A DNA stretch of 64,000 nucleotides, taken from NCBI RefSeq assembly GCF_020687545.1, contig NZ_JAJEQX010000001.1, positions 124,001-188,000 of the forward strand. Direction: 5' to 3'. Of this stretch, positions 30,101-37,438 are shown piece after piece. The first letter of the stretch is position 1. Each line of letters starts with the position of its first letter. The DNA is from Ruminococcus turbiniformis. Its GTDB lineage: Bacteria > Bacillota > Clostridia > Lachnospirales > Lachnospiraceae. Below the pieces are notes generated by a model. That model made no database searches and had not been told where the DNA came from. It was given only the letters and a program-made list of their open reading frames with translations. The translations under genes were made by a program, and so were the position numbers.

Positions 30101-30570
30101 TTCTTAATCTGCGCGATCGTATACGGAATCCCGTCCTTTAAGTATTCGTCCTCCGGAATCCTGCCGGAATGGCTGAAAAAGTTATACCGCTTCAGATCCG
30201 CGTCGTTTTTCCCGACTTCAAAGGCAACTCCAATGCATGTGACGATATGGTTTCCCGTATCCTCGATCTCCATCACAATCTGGGAGCAGAAATCGATTCC
30301 GCTCCTGTTTGCCGTGCCGTCCTTCTGCGCGCCCCTCAAGTAGCTGAGCACGCTTCTTTTATTCTTGGAATCGTCTGCCGCTTTGTTTAAAAAGCTCTGA
30401 GAAACGCTTCCGTAGAGCACGACCTGGATCGCATCCATCACGGTAGATTTTCCCGATCCGCTCTTCCCGCTGAACAGATTCACATGCTCGTGGAGAGTGA
30501 GTACCCGGTGGCTGATCCCGCCCCAGTTATTGATCAGAATCCTCGTAAATAATTTCTTCGGCTGTCTCAT
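27124..30570 (-). CDS. jetC: Wadjet protein JetC (SMC/MukB-like ATPase)
   Basis: 1148 aa. N-terminal ATPase lobe with Walker A (NLFSGKSGSGKSTVMDAIQ, about residues 29-47), two long coiled-coil arms (about 240-480 and 640-830, charged Glu/Lys/Arg/Leu heptads) around a globular hinge (RYGRTIQVHILADLFDI region), and a C-terminal lobe with ABC signature GVDSGGEGQNPKY and Walker B IRLVLLDEAFSKMD followed by VCVPDERLQSLIRN. This is the loop-extruding motor that measures circular DNA. GGAGG lies six bases upstream of the ATG. It overlaps jetB by 44 bases. Confidence 0.95.
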   Translation of the reverse strand: MRQPKKLFTRILINNWGGISHRVLTLHEHVNLFSGKSGSGKSTVMDAIQVVLYGSVSQSFLNKAADDSKNKRSVLSYLRGAQKDGTANRSGIDFCSQIVMEIEDTGNHIVTCIGVAFEVGKNDADLKRYNFFSHSGRIPEDEYLKDGIPYTIAQIKKLTQERSKSVDNRGHGEVNRVYPSREAYLNMVYDVIFGYVEQGRMITMEKSAIALKMTSGTGQFIRDYMFPKSKENTVAVISEQLGAYREIRERVDDLEKRMELLDDIHGADLALANIRADKIHGETVLKYIEIEGSRAKLQSRRDDLEHAVKALESAEQKQNGIQQKLEKLRSDLVDVKAELKNSDYGQKQQELKEMERTIRLLADNSARWRQILHGLKRWEEEETATDYVSNRALQLIGDFAGGEVTEEKCEELKSHLKAALENVSEELSELGASLREMEKELREKEEALEDMQNDRKPYPKDLKAARQQLQSALSDRYGRTIQVHILADLFDITDEKWKNAVEGRLGRIKRSMITEPAYAIDAAKIFRKMKRFEEVDLINSAAVQRESPKAEPDSLYEAVRTDTGYVDWCLKRYLGRIRKCETVEELDSVRDGVTPDCYSYSNSIFRHLRERDYTKGACIGTKISRRRLKELEEEIDRMKEQLIGERQTEAALKEAQKFESLNEETGQIIKLAGAADELEQYYRREDRLREEIRELADGTRTAELKTRQEHLEAEISRSEEEAKQVQAEQIRLGSVRQAAEREIGELEGKLEILRMGFVPDEKLLQEVDAELRKRTEAAYRQEVRAKLERLGAEEEQAFESRAMARNRFNHAYPSYGFTGVEHENDAYDRVLEQCRKDFEPKYKEEFRKQYELVYHSLRDNVIATIHGEIRAAYRHRKEINRMLSKIRFSDSIYQIDILPAKNENGQFYDMLMAEELDSKVVDNSGFDGQMSLMEDEFFRKYEQKIQLLTEKFMPLREEDSQNRERHKLEMERFADYRNYLTFSMYEQSVDENGNERKNYVDDMAGVDSGGEGQNPKYVALLAGFAMLYMQQSNRDSKIRLVLLDEAFSKMDKERSEVCLRYARELQLQLIVCVPDERLQSLIRNVDSVYGFRRFKNQISMMHIDKGDYLSMIEGEENERTDREGGDVNAENAEDERGAVSDPVADPLY

Positions 30571-31174
30571 ACATTTCCTCCTCTCCCGGCTCCTCCTGAT
30601 ATTCTTCGATCAGGGCGTTGATATCCCCTGCTGTCAGATAGAGATTAATCGTACTGTAAATATAGATCGGCGTCTCATCCTCCACATCCTTCACCGCTCC
30701 CGGAACATCGATAATCTGGTGCGTCCGCATCAGATAGAGCGCCGACTTCCACTCTCCGGAGGTCAGTCTGTCCGCAATCAGATTCGTGTTTTTCCCGTAC
30801 TCGCGGATCTCTTTTAAATTGGTAAGCGGCGCGTTCAGCCCCTTTCCCATGATCCGGTCGCGGTAAATCATTCTGACAACAAGCAGAATCAGTGTGTTTA
30901 CCGGATTCAGTTTCTCCACGGGCATCCCCTCTCCGGCCAGCCGGAAGATGTGCTCCTGTGCGTCATGGATAAGCTCGCACCCAAGCACGGACACGTAATC
31001 CTCTATAAAGTTCCGGTGTCTGGAACAGATCTCGTACTGAGAATTGTCCCTGGGCGAAAGCGTTGCCGGATCATATTTCACCTGAAGGATGCACGTCTGG
31101 CGGAACAGCGCCTGTATCGTCTTTCTCAGCTGGTCCGCCTCTGCAGCCGAGAGCTCTTCCAAGTATGCAAACAT
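30527..31174 (-). CDS. jetB: Wadjet protein JetB (KITE/MukE-like subunit, DUF4194 type)
   Basis: 215 aa. All-helical/winged-helix protein, with LRKTIQALFRQTCILQVKYD near the start, YVSVLGCELIHDAQEHIFRL and TLILLVVRMIYRDRIM; acidic C-terminus (EEPGEEEMYETAEEIIYEDS). Its place between the JetA kleisin and the JetC SMC gene, and its DUF4194-like pattern, identify it. It should bind the kleisin and modulate the SMC ATPase. AAAGGAAG precedes the ATG. Confidence 0.88.
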   Translation of the reverse strand: MFAYLEELSAAEADQLRKTIQALFRQTCILQVKYDPATLSPRDNSQYEICSRHRNFIEDYVSVLGCELIHDAQEHIFRLAGEGMPVEKLNPVNTLILLVVRMIYRDRIMGKGLNAPLTNLKEIREYGKNTNLIADRLTSGEWKSALYLMRTHQIIDVPGAVKDVEDETPIYIYSTINLYLTAGDINALIEEYQEEPGEEEMYETAEEIIYEDSDQ

Positions 31175-31253
31175 TGTATCTTCCTTTCCCTCTCTTCTGT
31201 CCTGTTTCCCGTTTCCCGCGGGCGATTTCCTCTGCCCTGCCTCATCTTCTGCG

Positions 31254-31308
31254 GGTCATTCACTCCGTCCCGCTTCGTCTTTCCCGGTCATTCACTCCGT
31301 CCCGCTTC
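31254..31308. repeat. 23-bp direct repeat at the jetA 3' end
   Basis: Two exact copies of a 23-base unit (31254-31276 and 31286-31308; each begins GGTCATTCACTCCG) spaced 32 bases start to start. The right copy holds the jetA stop codon, the left copy lies in the jetA-jetB gap. The period is not a multiple of three, so the duplication did not extend the protein in frame but may have created the present stop context. Confidence 0.7.
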
Positions 31309-32760
31309 ACCTTCTGCAGAGTGTCCGCTTTCCCTGATTTCAAGCCCGGTAAATGTAAACCCTGTCCCGTTCTCCATCTCTTTGCCCAGCCTGATATCCG
31401 CCCCGCTCTGCGCGCTCTCGGTCGCTTCCTGCCAGACAAAAAACAGCTTTTCCAGATCTTCCGCAGACTGCACCGTGCGCTCCGTCACTTTGAAGACGCC
31501 GTCTTTCTCATTCTTTCTCCGAAATTCCCGGATCTCTTTCTGCGTGTACAGCGGCCTTAGGATAAAGGAATCCATCTCATCCCCCGGCTGCTTTTCTTTT
31601 TCCACCGCCCGGGGCGAAAATTCCTCTTTTCTGCCGTCCCTTCTGCGGAACAGGCTGTTCCCGTTCATAATCCGGTACGGAGCACTAAGCGGAAGCCGTT
31701 CTGAGAGTGCTTCCAGTATCCGTTCCCGATTCGGGCTTGTCCCGAGCAGATTCACAAGGACAACCGTCCTGTCCTCCTCCCCGGCGCCCTCCTGCATCAC
31801 ATAGCGGATCCGGGCTGCCGCACGGGAAGCAAATATCGTCTTCTGCTCAATCAGCTTGTTATATCTGCGCTCGATCAAATCAAACTGCCGCTCGAGGCCA
31901 AACATAATGTCCGCCGCCTCATCGCAGATCCGGCACGCGCGCTCCGCCCGGACACGTGCGGCCTTCTGCCTGTATTCCGCCTCAGGCGGCTGCGCCTTTT
32001 CGGCATGTTCCAGTTCAGCGAGCGCCCTCTCCTGCTGCCGCCTGCGCGCGTCATTTTCATCAAGATTCTTCACAAGCAGTTCCTTCACTGCCTCCTTGTA
32101 GCGGTAAAAACTGTCTTTTGTTGTGAGAATCGCATATTTGCGGCTGTCACTGTTGTTGATCTCTTTTACAAGGACTTCCTGAATCCCCCTGAAATTCGTC
32201 TGATCAGACATCTCGTCAAAATACTCTCTCATGCCGTCCTGCATATTCACCAGCATCTGGACCAGCCTTTTCGAGGCATTCAGCGCACTTTTGAGTATCT
32301 CATTATTTTTTTCCTCATCCACACTGTAAGTGTACAGATGGCTGTAGATCGTAAGCACGCTCTCCCTCTCCCGGCTGTCGTTCTCATCCATCAGTCTGGC
32401 AAAAAGCTCCACATACATCCGGCTGTATTCCGGGAATGTGACGACATACGCGTTCAGCGTCTCGTCATAGTCCTGTTTGAGCCATCCCCACTCCTCAAAG
32501 TGTTTCAGGCACACCTGCGCCATATTGGAACGGGTGAGGAAAACGCCTTCTTCGTCATAATTCTCACTGTCCCAGAGAATAGTCGCCGACGCAACCCTTT
32601 CATTGATTACCGCAGTACATTCTCTCTCCGTCAGACCGAGGACAGAATACGACTGGTTCATCTCCTCGTAGATGGCCGTCAGAAAAAGCATATAGTAATC
32701 CGTATATTTACTTGCAAACAGTTTATAGAAATCCCGCGGGATTTTTTCCATCAGACTCAT
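31288..32760 (-). CDS. jetA: Wadjet protein JetA (kleisin-like subunit, DUF5716 type)
   Basis: 490 aa. Starts MSLMEKIPRDFYKLFASKYT, typical of the JetA group common in Clostridia. Winged-helix-like N-terminal part (LTRSNMAQVCLKHFEEWGWLK), long helices in the middle (residues about 230-330: RRRQQERALAELEHAEKAQP and on), and a C-terminal segment likely to contact JetC. Start at 32760 is fixed by AGAGGTG five bases upstream and the conserved N-terminus; further upstream in-frame codons are AT- and Cys-rich noise. First gene of jetABCD. I recall the DUF5716 label for this branch; the exact Wadjet type was not tested. Confidence 0.85.
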   Translation of the reverse strand: MSLMEKIPRDFYKLFASKYTDYYMLFLTAIYEEMNQSYSVLGLTERECTAVINERVASATILWDSENYDEEGVFLTRSNMAQVCLKHFEEWGWLKQDYDETLNAYVVTFPEYSRMYVELFARLMDENDSRERESVLTIYSHLYTYSVDEEKNNEILKSALNASKRLVQMLVNMQDGMREYFDEMSDQTNFRGIQEVLVKEINNSDSRKYAILTTKDSFYRYKEAVKELLVKNLDENDARRRQQERALAELEHAEKAQPPEAEYRQKAARVRAERACRICDEAADIMFGLERQFDLIERRYNKLIEQKTIFASRAAARIRYVMQEGAGEEDRTVVLVNLLGTSPNRERILEALSERLPLSAPYRIMNGNSLFRRRDGRKEEFSPRAVEKEKQPGDEMDSFILRPLYTQKEIREFRRKNEKDGVFKVTERTVQSAEDLEKLFFVWQEATESAQSGADIRLGKEMENGTGFTFTGLEIRESGHSAEGEAGRSE

Positions 32761-32851
32761 ATTCACCTCTGCTGAAAAACAGCCGCGCGCAGTGCCGGAC
32801 AACGGCGCTGCGCGCTCCTTTAGCAAAATATTTTTATAATCCTTCTCAGTG

Positions 32852-34876
32852 TCAGCGTCTCTTTCTGCTGATATACAGTACCGTTCCGCCGACCGCAGCT
32901 GCTCCGGCCGCCAGCATTGCCCACACTGCCGGAAGCACTGCAGGGGACGAATCCCCGGTCCCGGGCGCACTCTTGCCGGAATCAGACGTATTTTTCACAT
33001 TGTCTTCTCCGTTTCCATCCGGCAGAGTCGGATCCTCTGTCTGGGATCCGTCCGGCTGCGAAGGATCTGTCGTCGGCCCTTCAGGCTCTTCCGGTACTTC
33101 CGGTACTTCCGGCTTTTCTGTCTTCTCCGCAAATTCTGCCGCAACTTCCGTCCGGCCTCCAAGAACAAAAGTGTATACTCCGTCTGCCGGTGTTATCTCC
33201 GTACCGTTTGCAAAAACATGACTCACCTCATACCCCTCTTCAGGTGTCGGAGTTACGGTTACAGTCTCGCCGATTTTCGCCGCTGTACGGTCAACAGACA
33301 CGGAACCGTGCTCCGAGTCAATCACAGAGATATGATAATTTACATCTGCTCCAAGCATCTGCGCCACATTCGCTCTTGCATCCGCCCCAAACGCCTGTGC
33401 GTCTCCGCCGCCGATCACCGCGCCCACGGTAATCACCGGGACATTTGTATTCACCTCAAAATCTGTCCCCGCCATGTCACGAATTTCCTGATGGAAACCA
33501 TTGAACAAGTCCACAAACCTGCCGACTGCCGTTTCCTTCTCCTCTGCCGGGAGCGCGTCATAGCAGCTTATCATCTCATTTATGGACATATTAATTATTT
33601 CTTCCTGGCTTATATGCAGCACATCCGCGAGAACTTCCAAAATATCATACCTGTGAGGCGTAACCCATTCAGGATATCCCTCCCGCGGCAGCCCCGCAGC
33701 CGAATAGTAGTATGCCATATTATCACTGGTCTCCCAGTCAATAAAACTCATCAGATCAACTCCGCTTTCACCGAGCATATCTGCTGTAATCTCACTGGCT
33801 ATCGTGCCCTGATAAAAAATTCCCGCACCGTCCTCGCCATATTCCGCAGTTCCTCCGGTCAAGCTTCCGCCCACCTGAACCTGCCCCGGTACATCTGTGG
33901 AATTAAAAGGCACCAAAATCACAGCGCCGCTTCCCGCAGTTCCATTGCTGCCGTTTGTGCTGCCTCCCTGAATATCTCCTCCAATTGTCACATTTGCACT
34001 GTATTCCACCGCAATTCCATCTCCCGCGCGGCTTCCCCATCCTATTTCTGCTTCTACCGACGGGTCTGCCGTCACATTGCCGCCAGTGACACTGCCTCCC
34101 ACATTTACTGCGGCATCCTCCGCAACAAGGACACCGACTCCGCCGCTTCCATCTGTTCCGTATCCTTCACCACCGGTCACATTCCCTGTCACGGTTACTG
34201 CCGAGCTTTGCGACGCATTGATGCCGTTGCCTCCCTCTGAGGCTCCCTCCGGATCGTTCATGTTGCCATATTCGAGATTCCCTTCCTCATCCGGCGCCTG
34301 ACCTCCTGTTGCAGCAACATTACCGTCCACTGTAACTTTGGATTCTTCTGTTGAAACAATTCCGAAATCCGCGTTTATGTCACCATTCACGGACACCTCC
34401 GCAGCGTTCAGTGTCCAGACGCCATAGTCATTCACTGCTGTTATACTCCCGTTCACTTCTGTACTGGAGTTTCCGCGCGCCTCCACGCCCGTACCATCAG
34501 ACGTAATATCCGTGTTGACGGTGACATCGACATTGCCATCTGTATACAGGGCGGAATTTCCCTCCGTCCCTGTTACACCGCTGTTGATCTCTACAGAACC
34601 GCCGCCTGTAAACGCCGCATCCGTCAGCGCAAACCCTTCCCCATTGATAATATAGGTCTGTCCTTCATTTGCAGTCAGTGTGCCCTCAAATGAAATATCC
34701 CCTGTCAGCTCAATTGTCACGACTTCATCCTGATCCTGCGCAAATACTTCAAGCAGCTTCTCCCAGGTATCAACCCCTTCCCATGTTGCGGCCGACACCG
34801 TGAGCGAAGAAGAAATTGTCAGTACCGCCGCGCACAACGCTGCACCTGCTCTTTTTATTCCTTTAAATTTATTCAT
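32852..34876 (-). CDS. Large secreted surface protein with beta-helix-like repeats and a sortase-like tail
   Basis: 674 aa. Signal peptide (residues 1-29, KRAGAALCAAVLTISSSLTV, cleavage near VSAAT). Residues about 55-340 are Gly/Asn/Thr/Val-rich repeats of the kind VTVTGNVTGGEGYGTDGSGG that suggest a right-handed beta-helix. A helical part follows (DILEVLADVLHISQEEIINM), then one InlB B-type repeat (about 525-590: HGSVSVDRTAAKIGETVTVT; PEEGYEV). A Pro/Glu/Asp linker precedes a tail with PGTGD, a hydrophobic stretch and RKRR, similar to but not a perfect LPXTG signal. Probably wall-attached, perhaps an adhesin. Own promoter TTGATT-18-TATAAT upstream. It lies 91 bp before jetA on the same strand. 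Confidence 0.85.
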   Translation of the reverse strand: MNKFKGIKRAGAALCAAVLTISSSLTVSAATWEGVDTWEKLLEVFAQDQDEVVTIELTGDISFEGTLTANEGQTYIINGEGFALTDAAFTGGGSVEINSGVTGTEGNSALYTDGNVDVTVNTDITSDGTGVEARGNSSTEVNGSITAVNDYGVWTLNAAEVSVNGDINADFGIVSTEESKVTVDGNVAATGGQAPDEEGNLEYGNMNDPEGASEGGNGINASQSSAVTVTGNVTGGEGYGTDGSGGVGVLVAEDAAVNVGGSVTGGNVTADPSVEAEIGWGSRAGDGIAVEYSANVTIGGDIQGGSTNGSNGTAGSGAVILVPFNSTDVPGQVQVGGSLTGGTAEYGEDGAGIFYQGTIASEITADMLGESGVDLMSFIDWETSDNMAYYYSAAGLPREGYPEWVTPHRYDILEVLADVLHISQEEIINMSINEMISCYDALPAEEKETAVGRFVDLFNGFHQEIRDMAGTDFEVNTNVPVITVGAVIGGGDAQAFGADARANVAQMLGADVNYHISVIDSEHGSVSVDRTAAKIGETVTVTPTPEEGYEVSHVFANGTEITPADGVYTFVLGGRTEVAAEFAEKTEKPEVPEVPEEPEGPTTDPSQPDGSQTEDPTLPDGNGEDNVKNTSDSGKSAPGTGDSSPAVLPAVWAMLAAGAAAVGGTVLYISRKRR

Positions 34877-34929
34877 TTTCCGTCCCGTTTTCCTTTGATT
34901 TTTGGTAACTTATGTCTTGCATAGTAAGT

Positions 34930-34959
34930 ATTATACTACGCGGCATGGTGATAAATCAA
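34930..34959 (-). promoter_or_regulatory. Promoter of the surface protein (and possibly jetABCD)
   Basis: Minus strand TTGATT (34959-34954), 18-base spacer, TATAAT (34935-34930), just past the rplA terminator. No terminator is visible between this surface gene and jetA, so the Wadjet genes may be read from here. Confidence 0.6.
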
Positions 34960-34963
34960 TATT

Positions 34964-35010
34964 TAAAAAAATCCCCTCAGACCGGAATCATACGGCCTGA
35001 AGGGATTTTT
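34964..35010. terminator. Terminator after rplA
   Basis: AAAAATCCCTTCAGGCCG on the minus strand pairs (one wobble, one mismatch) with CGGTCTGAGGGGATTTTTTT. It follows the rplA stop by about 30 bases and closes the rpmG-secE-nusG-rplK-rplA unit before the island. Confidence 0.88.
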
Positions 35011-35041
35011 ACTGTACTGTTTTCTACTGTCTTTTATGCAA

Positions 35042-35734
35042 TTACGCAAGCTTCAGCGGGTTAACCTTAACGCCAGGTCCCATTGTAGATGTAAGAGTTA
35101 CACTCTTAAGGTACTGGCCTTTAACTGCTGCCGGTCTTGCCTTATTGATCGCATCGATAAGCGTCTGGAAGTTGTCCGCTAACTGCTCCTCGGTAAAGGA
35201 TGCCTTACCGATCGGCACATGGATAATGTTTGTCTTGTCGAGTCTGTACTCGATCTTACCGGCTTTGATATCATTGATCGCTTTTGTCACGTCCATTGTA
35301 ACTGTTCCGGCTTTCGGGTTCGGCATAAGTCCTTTCGGTCCGAGCACACGTCCGAGACGTCCTACAACGCCCATCATGTCCGGTGTTGCAACAACAACGT
35401 CAAAGTCAAGCCATCCCTCGTTCTGGATTCTCGGGATCAGGTCGTCTCCGCCTACGAAGTCAGCACCTGCTGCCTTTGCTTCCTCAGCTTTTGCATCCTT
35501 TGCAAATACAAGGATACGAACTTTCTTACCTGTTCCGTGCGGAAGAACTACCGCACCACGGATCTGCTGGTCAGCGTGACGTCCGTCACATCCTGTTCTG
35601 ATGTGAGCCTCGATTGTCTCGTCAAACTTTGCTACTGCCGCCTTTTTAACTAATGCCACTGCTTCTTCTTTGTCGTAGAGGTTTCCTCTCTCGATCAGTT
35701 TTGCAGCTTCGATATATTTCTTTCCTCGTTTCAT
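35042..35734 (-). CDS. rplA: 50S ribosomal protein L1
   Basis: 230 aa, standard length. Recognised from [68 protein letters not shown] and the C-terminal [16 protein letters not shown]. Binds 23S rRNA at the L1 stalk and can repress its own operon. AAGGAGG precedes the ATG. It is normally followed directly by rplJ; here a terminator and a 10-kb island intervene. Confidence 0.99.
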   Translation of the reverse strand: MKRGKKYIEAAKLIERGNLYDKEEAVALVKKAAVAKFDETIEAHIRTGCDGRHADQQIRGAVVLPHGTGKKVRILVFAKDAKAEEAKAAGADFVGGDDLIPRIQNEGWLDFDVVVATPDMMGVVGRLGRVLGPKGLMPNPKAGTVTMDVTKAINDIKAGKIEYRLDKTNIIHVPIGKASFTEEQLADNFQTLIDAINKARPAAVKGQYLKSVTLTSTMGPGVKVNPLKLA

Positions 35735-35872
35735 TTTACAATAACCTCCTTGTGGTAATGGCGGGATCGTGCCCCTCCCACTTGTTTCGTGAATCTACTC
35801 TGCTGCCCTGACGGCGTTCTCTTTCCCGAAGCCACCGGATAAGAGAGAACCGAAAGGGAATTGTCCAGTGCT

Positions 35873-36298
35873 CTATTCCTCTACAACTACTCCCATGGAA
35901 CGGCATGTTCCGGCTACCATGCTCATGGCTGCCTCAACAGTCGCCGCATTCAGGTCAGGCATCTTCGTCTCAGCGATCTCCTGAAGCTGAGCCTTTGTGA
36001 TTGTCGCAACTTTGTTCTTGTTCGGCACGCCTGAACCGGACTGGATCTTGCAGGCTTTCTTAATCAGAACTGCAGCCGGCGGTGTCTTTGTGATGAAGCT
36101 GAAGCTTCTGTCATTGTAAACTGTGATGACAACCGGGATAATCAGGTCTCCCTGATCTGCTGTTCTTGCATTGAACTGTTTCGTAAACTCAACGATATTT
36201 ACACCGTGCTGTCCAAGCGCAGGACCAACCGGCGGAGCCGGAGTTGCCTTTCCGGCAGGAATCTGCAATTTGATATAACCTTCTACTTTTTTTGCCAT
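35873..36298 (-). CDS. rplK: 50S ribosomal protein L11
   Basis: 141 aa from the ATG at 36298 (AAGGAGG at normal spacing; family start [20 protein letters not shown]). Contains [17 protein letters not shown] and the C-terminal rRNA-binding [18 protein letters not shown]. Part of the GTPase-associated centre, needed for stringent-response signalling. 51 bp after nusG. Confidence 0.99.
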   Translation of the reverse strand: MAKKVEGYIKLQIPAGKATPAPPVGPALGQHGVNIVEFTKQFNARTADQGDLIIPVVITVYNDRSFSFITKTPPAAVLIKKACKIQSGSGVPNKNKVATITKAQLQEIAETKMPDLNAATVEAAMSMVAGTCRSMGVVVEE

Positions 36299-36349
36299 TT
36301 CAATTACCTCCTTGTGGTATTGGCGGGGATATTCCCCTCCCACTCATCT

Positions 36350-36868
36350 TTAATCCATTTTCTTCACTTCTGAAAAACCAAGTTCAACCGGAGTCTCTCG
36401 GCCAAACAGCTCGACATTGATAGACAGGCTCTTCTTCTGCTCATTCATGCTCTGAACAACGCCGACAGTGCCTTCCCACGCGCCGCTTAACACAACAACC
36501 GTGTCGCCCACGCCAAAGTTGACAATCACATTGTCATGTTTGATACCGAGATTTTCCATCTCACTTTCTTCCAGCGGAACCGGCTTGGATCCCGGTCCGA
36601 CGAATCCGGTCACACCGCGGGTGTTTCTCACCACGTACCATGTGTCGTCATTCATAATCATATGAATCATAACATATCCCGGAAACATCTTTCGCTGTAC
36701 GGCTTTCTGGACACCATTCTTAAGCTCCGTTACTTCCTCCATGGGAACGCGGACTTCCAGAATCTGATCTTCCAGATGGCGGTTTTCAATTGTCTTGTCA
36801 ATGTTCGCCTTCACTTTGTTTTCATACCCTGAATAAGTATGAACTACATACCATTTTGCCTCTGACAT
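36350..36868 (-). CDS. nusG: Transcription termination/antitermination factor NusG
   Basis: 172 aa. N-terminal NGN domain (KWYVVHTYSGYENKVKANID; KMFPGYVMIHMIMND; TRGVTGFVGPG) and C-terminal KOW domain (VGDTVVVLSGAWEGTVGVV). Binds RNA polymerase and couples it with Rho or the ribosome. AAAGGTGA precedes the start. Classic secE-nusG-rplK-rplA order. Confidence 0.99.
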   Translation of the reverse strand: MSEAKWYVVHTYSGYENKVKANIDKTIENRHLEDQILEVRVPMEEVTELKNGVQKAVQRKMFPGYVMIHMIMNDDTWYVVRNTRGVTGFVGPGSKPVPLEESEMENLGIKHDNVIVNFGVGDTVVVLSGAWEGTVGVVQSMNEQKKSLSINVELFGRETPVELGFSEVKKMD

Positions 36869-36893
36869 AAAATCACCTTTCTGCTGCAGCCTG

Positions 36894-37091
36894 CTATCTT
36901 ACCAGCAGCTCAATCCCGTATGTGAGAATCGCGTCAACAACCGCGATCACCGCTCCAAGAATAACCGAGACAACGATAACCGCCGCAGTCTGTCTTGTAA
37001 GTGTTTTCCTGTCTGGCCAGATGACCTTCTTAAACTCTGCCTGAAGTCCCTTGAACCAGCTCTTTTTCTGAGTCTTTTCCTTTTCACTCAT
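36894..37091 (-). CDS. secE: Protein translocase subunit SecE
   Basis: 65 aa from the ATG at 37091 (a GTG three codons upstream is too close to GGAGG). Short basic/amphipathic N-terminus (KTQKKSWFKGLQAEFKKVIW, then PDRKTL) and one membrane segment (AAVIVVSVILGAVIAVVDAI). This is the single-span SecE of Gram-positives, which holds SecY together. 25 bp upstream of nusG. Confidence 0.97.
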   Translation of the reverse strand: MSEKEKTQKKSWFKGLQAEFKKVIWPDRKTLTRQTAAVIVVSVILGAVIAVVDAILTYGIELLVR

Positions 37092-37113
37092 CGTGTCCAC
37101 TTCCCTCCGGCGA

Positions 37114-37263
37114 CTACTTTGTTTCCTTGTGCAGTGTGTGTGATTTGCAGAATCTGCAGTACTTCTTGGTCTCCATGCGGTCCGGATGAGCTTTCTTGTC
37201 CTTCGTCATGTTGTAGTTACGGTTTTTGCATTCCGTACACTCCAGTGTAATTCTTGTGCGCAC
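37114..37263 (-). CDS. rpmG: 50S ribosomal protein L33
   Basis: 49 aa: [49 protein letters not shown], with a GTG start at 37263. CTEC and CRFC form the zinc-ribbon pair, so this is the zinc-binding (C+) L33 form. GAGGTGG lies seven bases before the start. First gene of the rpmG-secE-nusG-rplKA unit; its promoter is at 37367-37396. Confidence 0.96.
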   Translation of the reverse strand: MRTRITLECTECKNRNYNMTKDKKAHPDRMETKKYCRFCKSHTLHKETK

Positions 37264-37335
37264 AACTTCCACCTCGCTTTTAACATATTCAACTTCGTGT
37301 TGCTGATGGCTGCGAACCCATCAAATTTTAGGCAT

Positions 37336-37393
37336 AAAAAAAAGACCTACTTCCATTCGCCGTAGTATTGTACCACGACGTATGGAAGGAAGT
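37336..37393 (-). terminator. Strong terminator hairpin enclosing the rpmG promoter
   Basis: Minus strand arms 37393-37372 and 37366-37345 form a 22-position stem (two mismatches, three G-T pairs) around the five-base loop ACAAT, followed by CTTTTTTTT (37344-37336). It would terminate transcription arriving from the membrane-protein gene upstream. The loop and adjacent bases are also the -10 box of the rpmG promoter. Confidence 0.8.
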
Positions 37394-37396
37394 CAA
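37367..37396 (-). promoter_or_regulatory. Promoter of rpmG-secE-nusG-rplKA
   Basis: Minus strand TTGACT (37396-37391), 18-base spacer, TACAAT (37372-37367); predicted start near 37360. The promoter lies inside the dyad of the preceding terminator. Confidence 0.75.
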
Positions 37397-37438
37397 GTAC
37401 TTTAGGTATATTATCTTTAAATCTTCTGATCAGTCTGT

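Noticed and set aside
32849-34240. 463-codon frame on the plus strand
   Set aside because: Fully antisense to the surface-protein gene, whose signal peptide and tail are clear. The mirror frame is Arg/His/Cys-rich and has no ribosome binding site.
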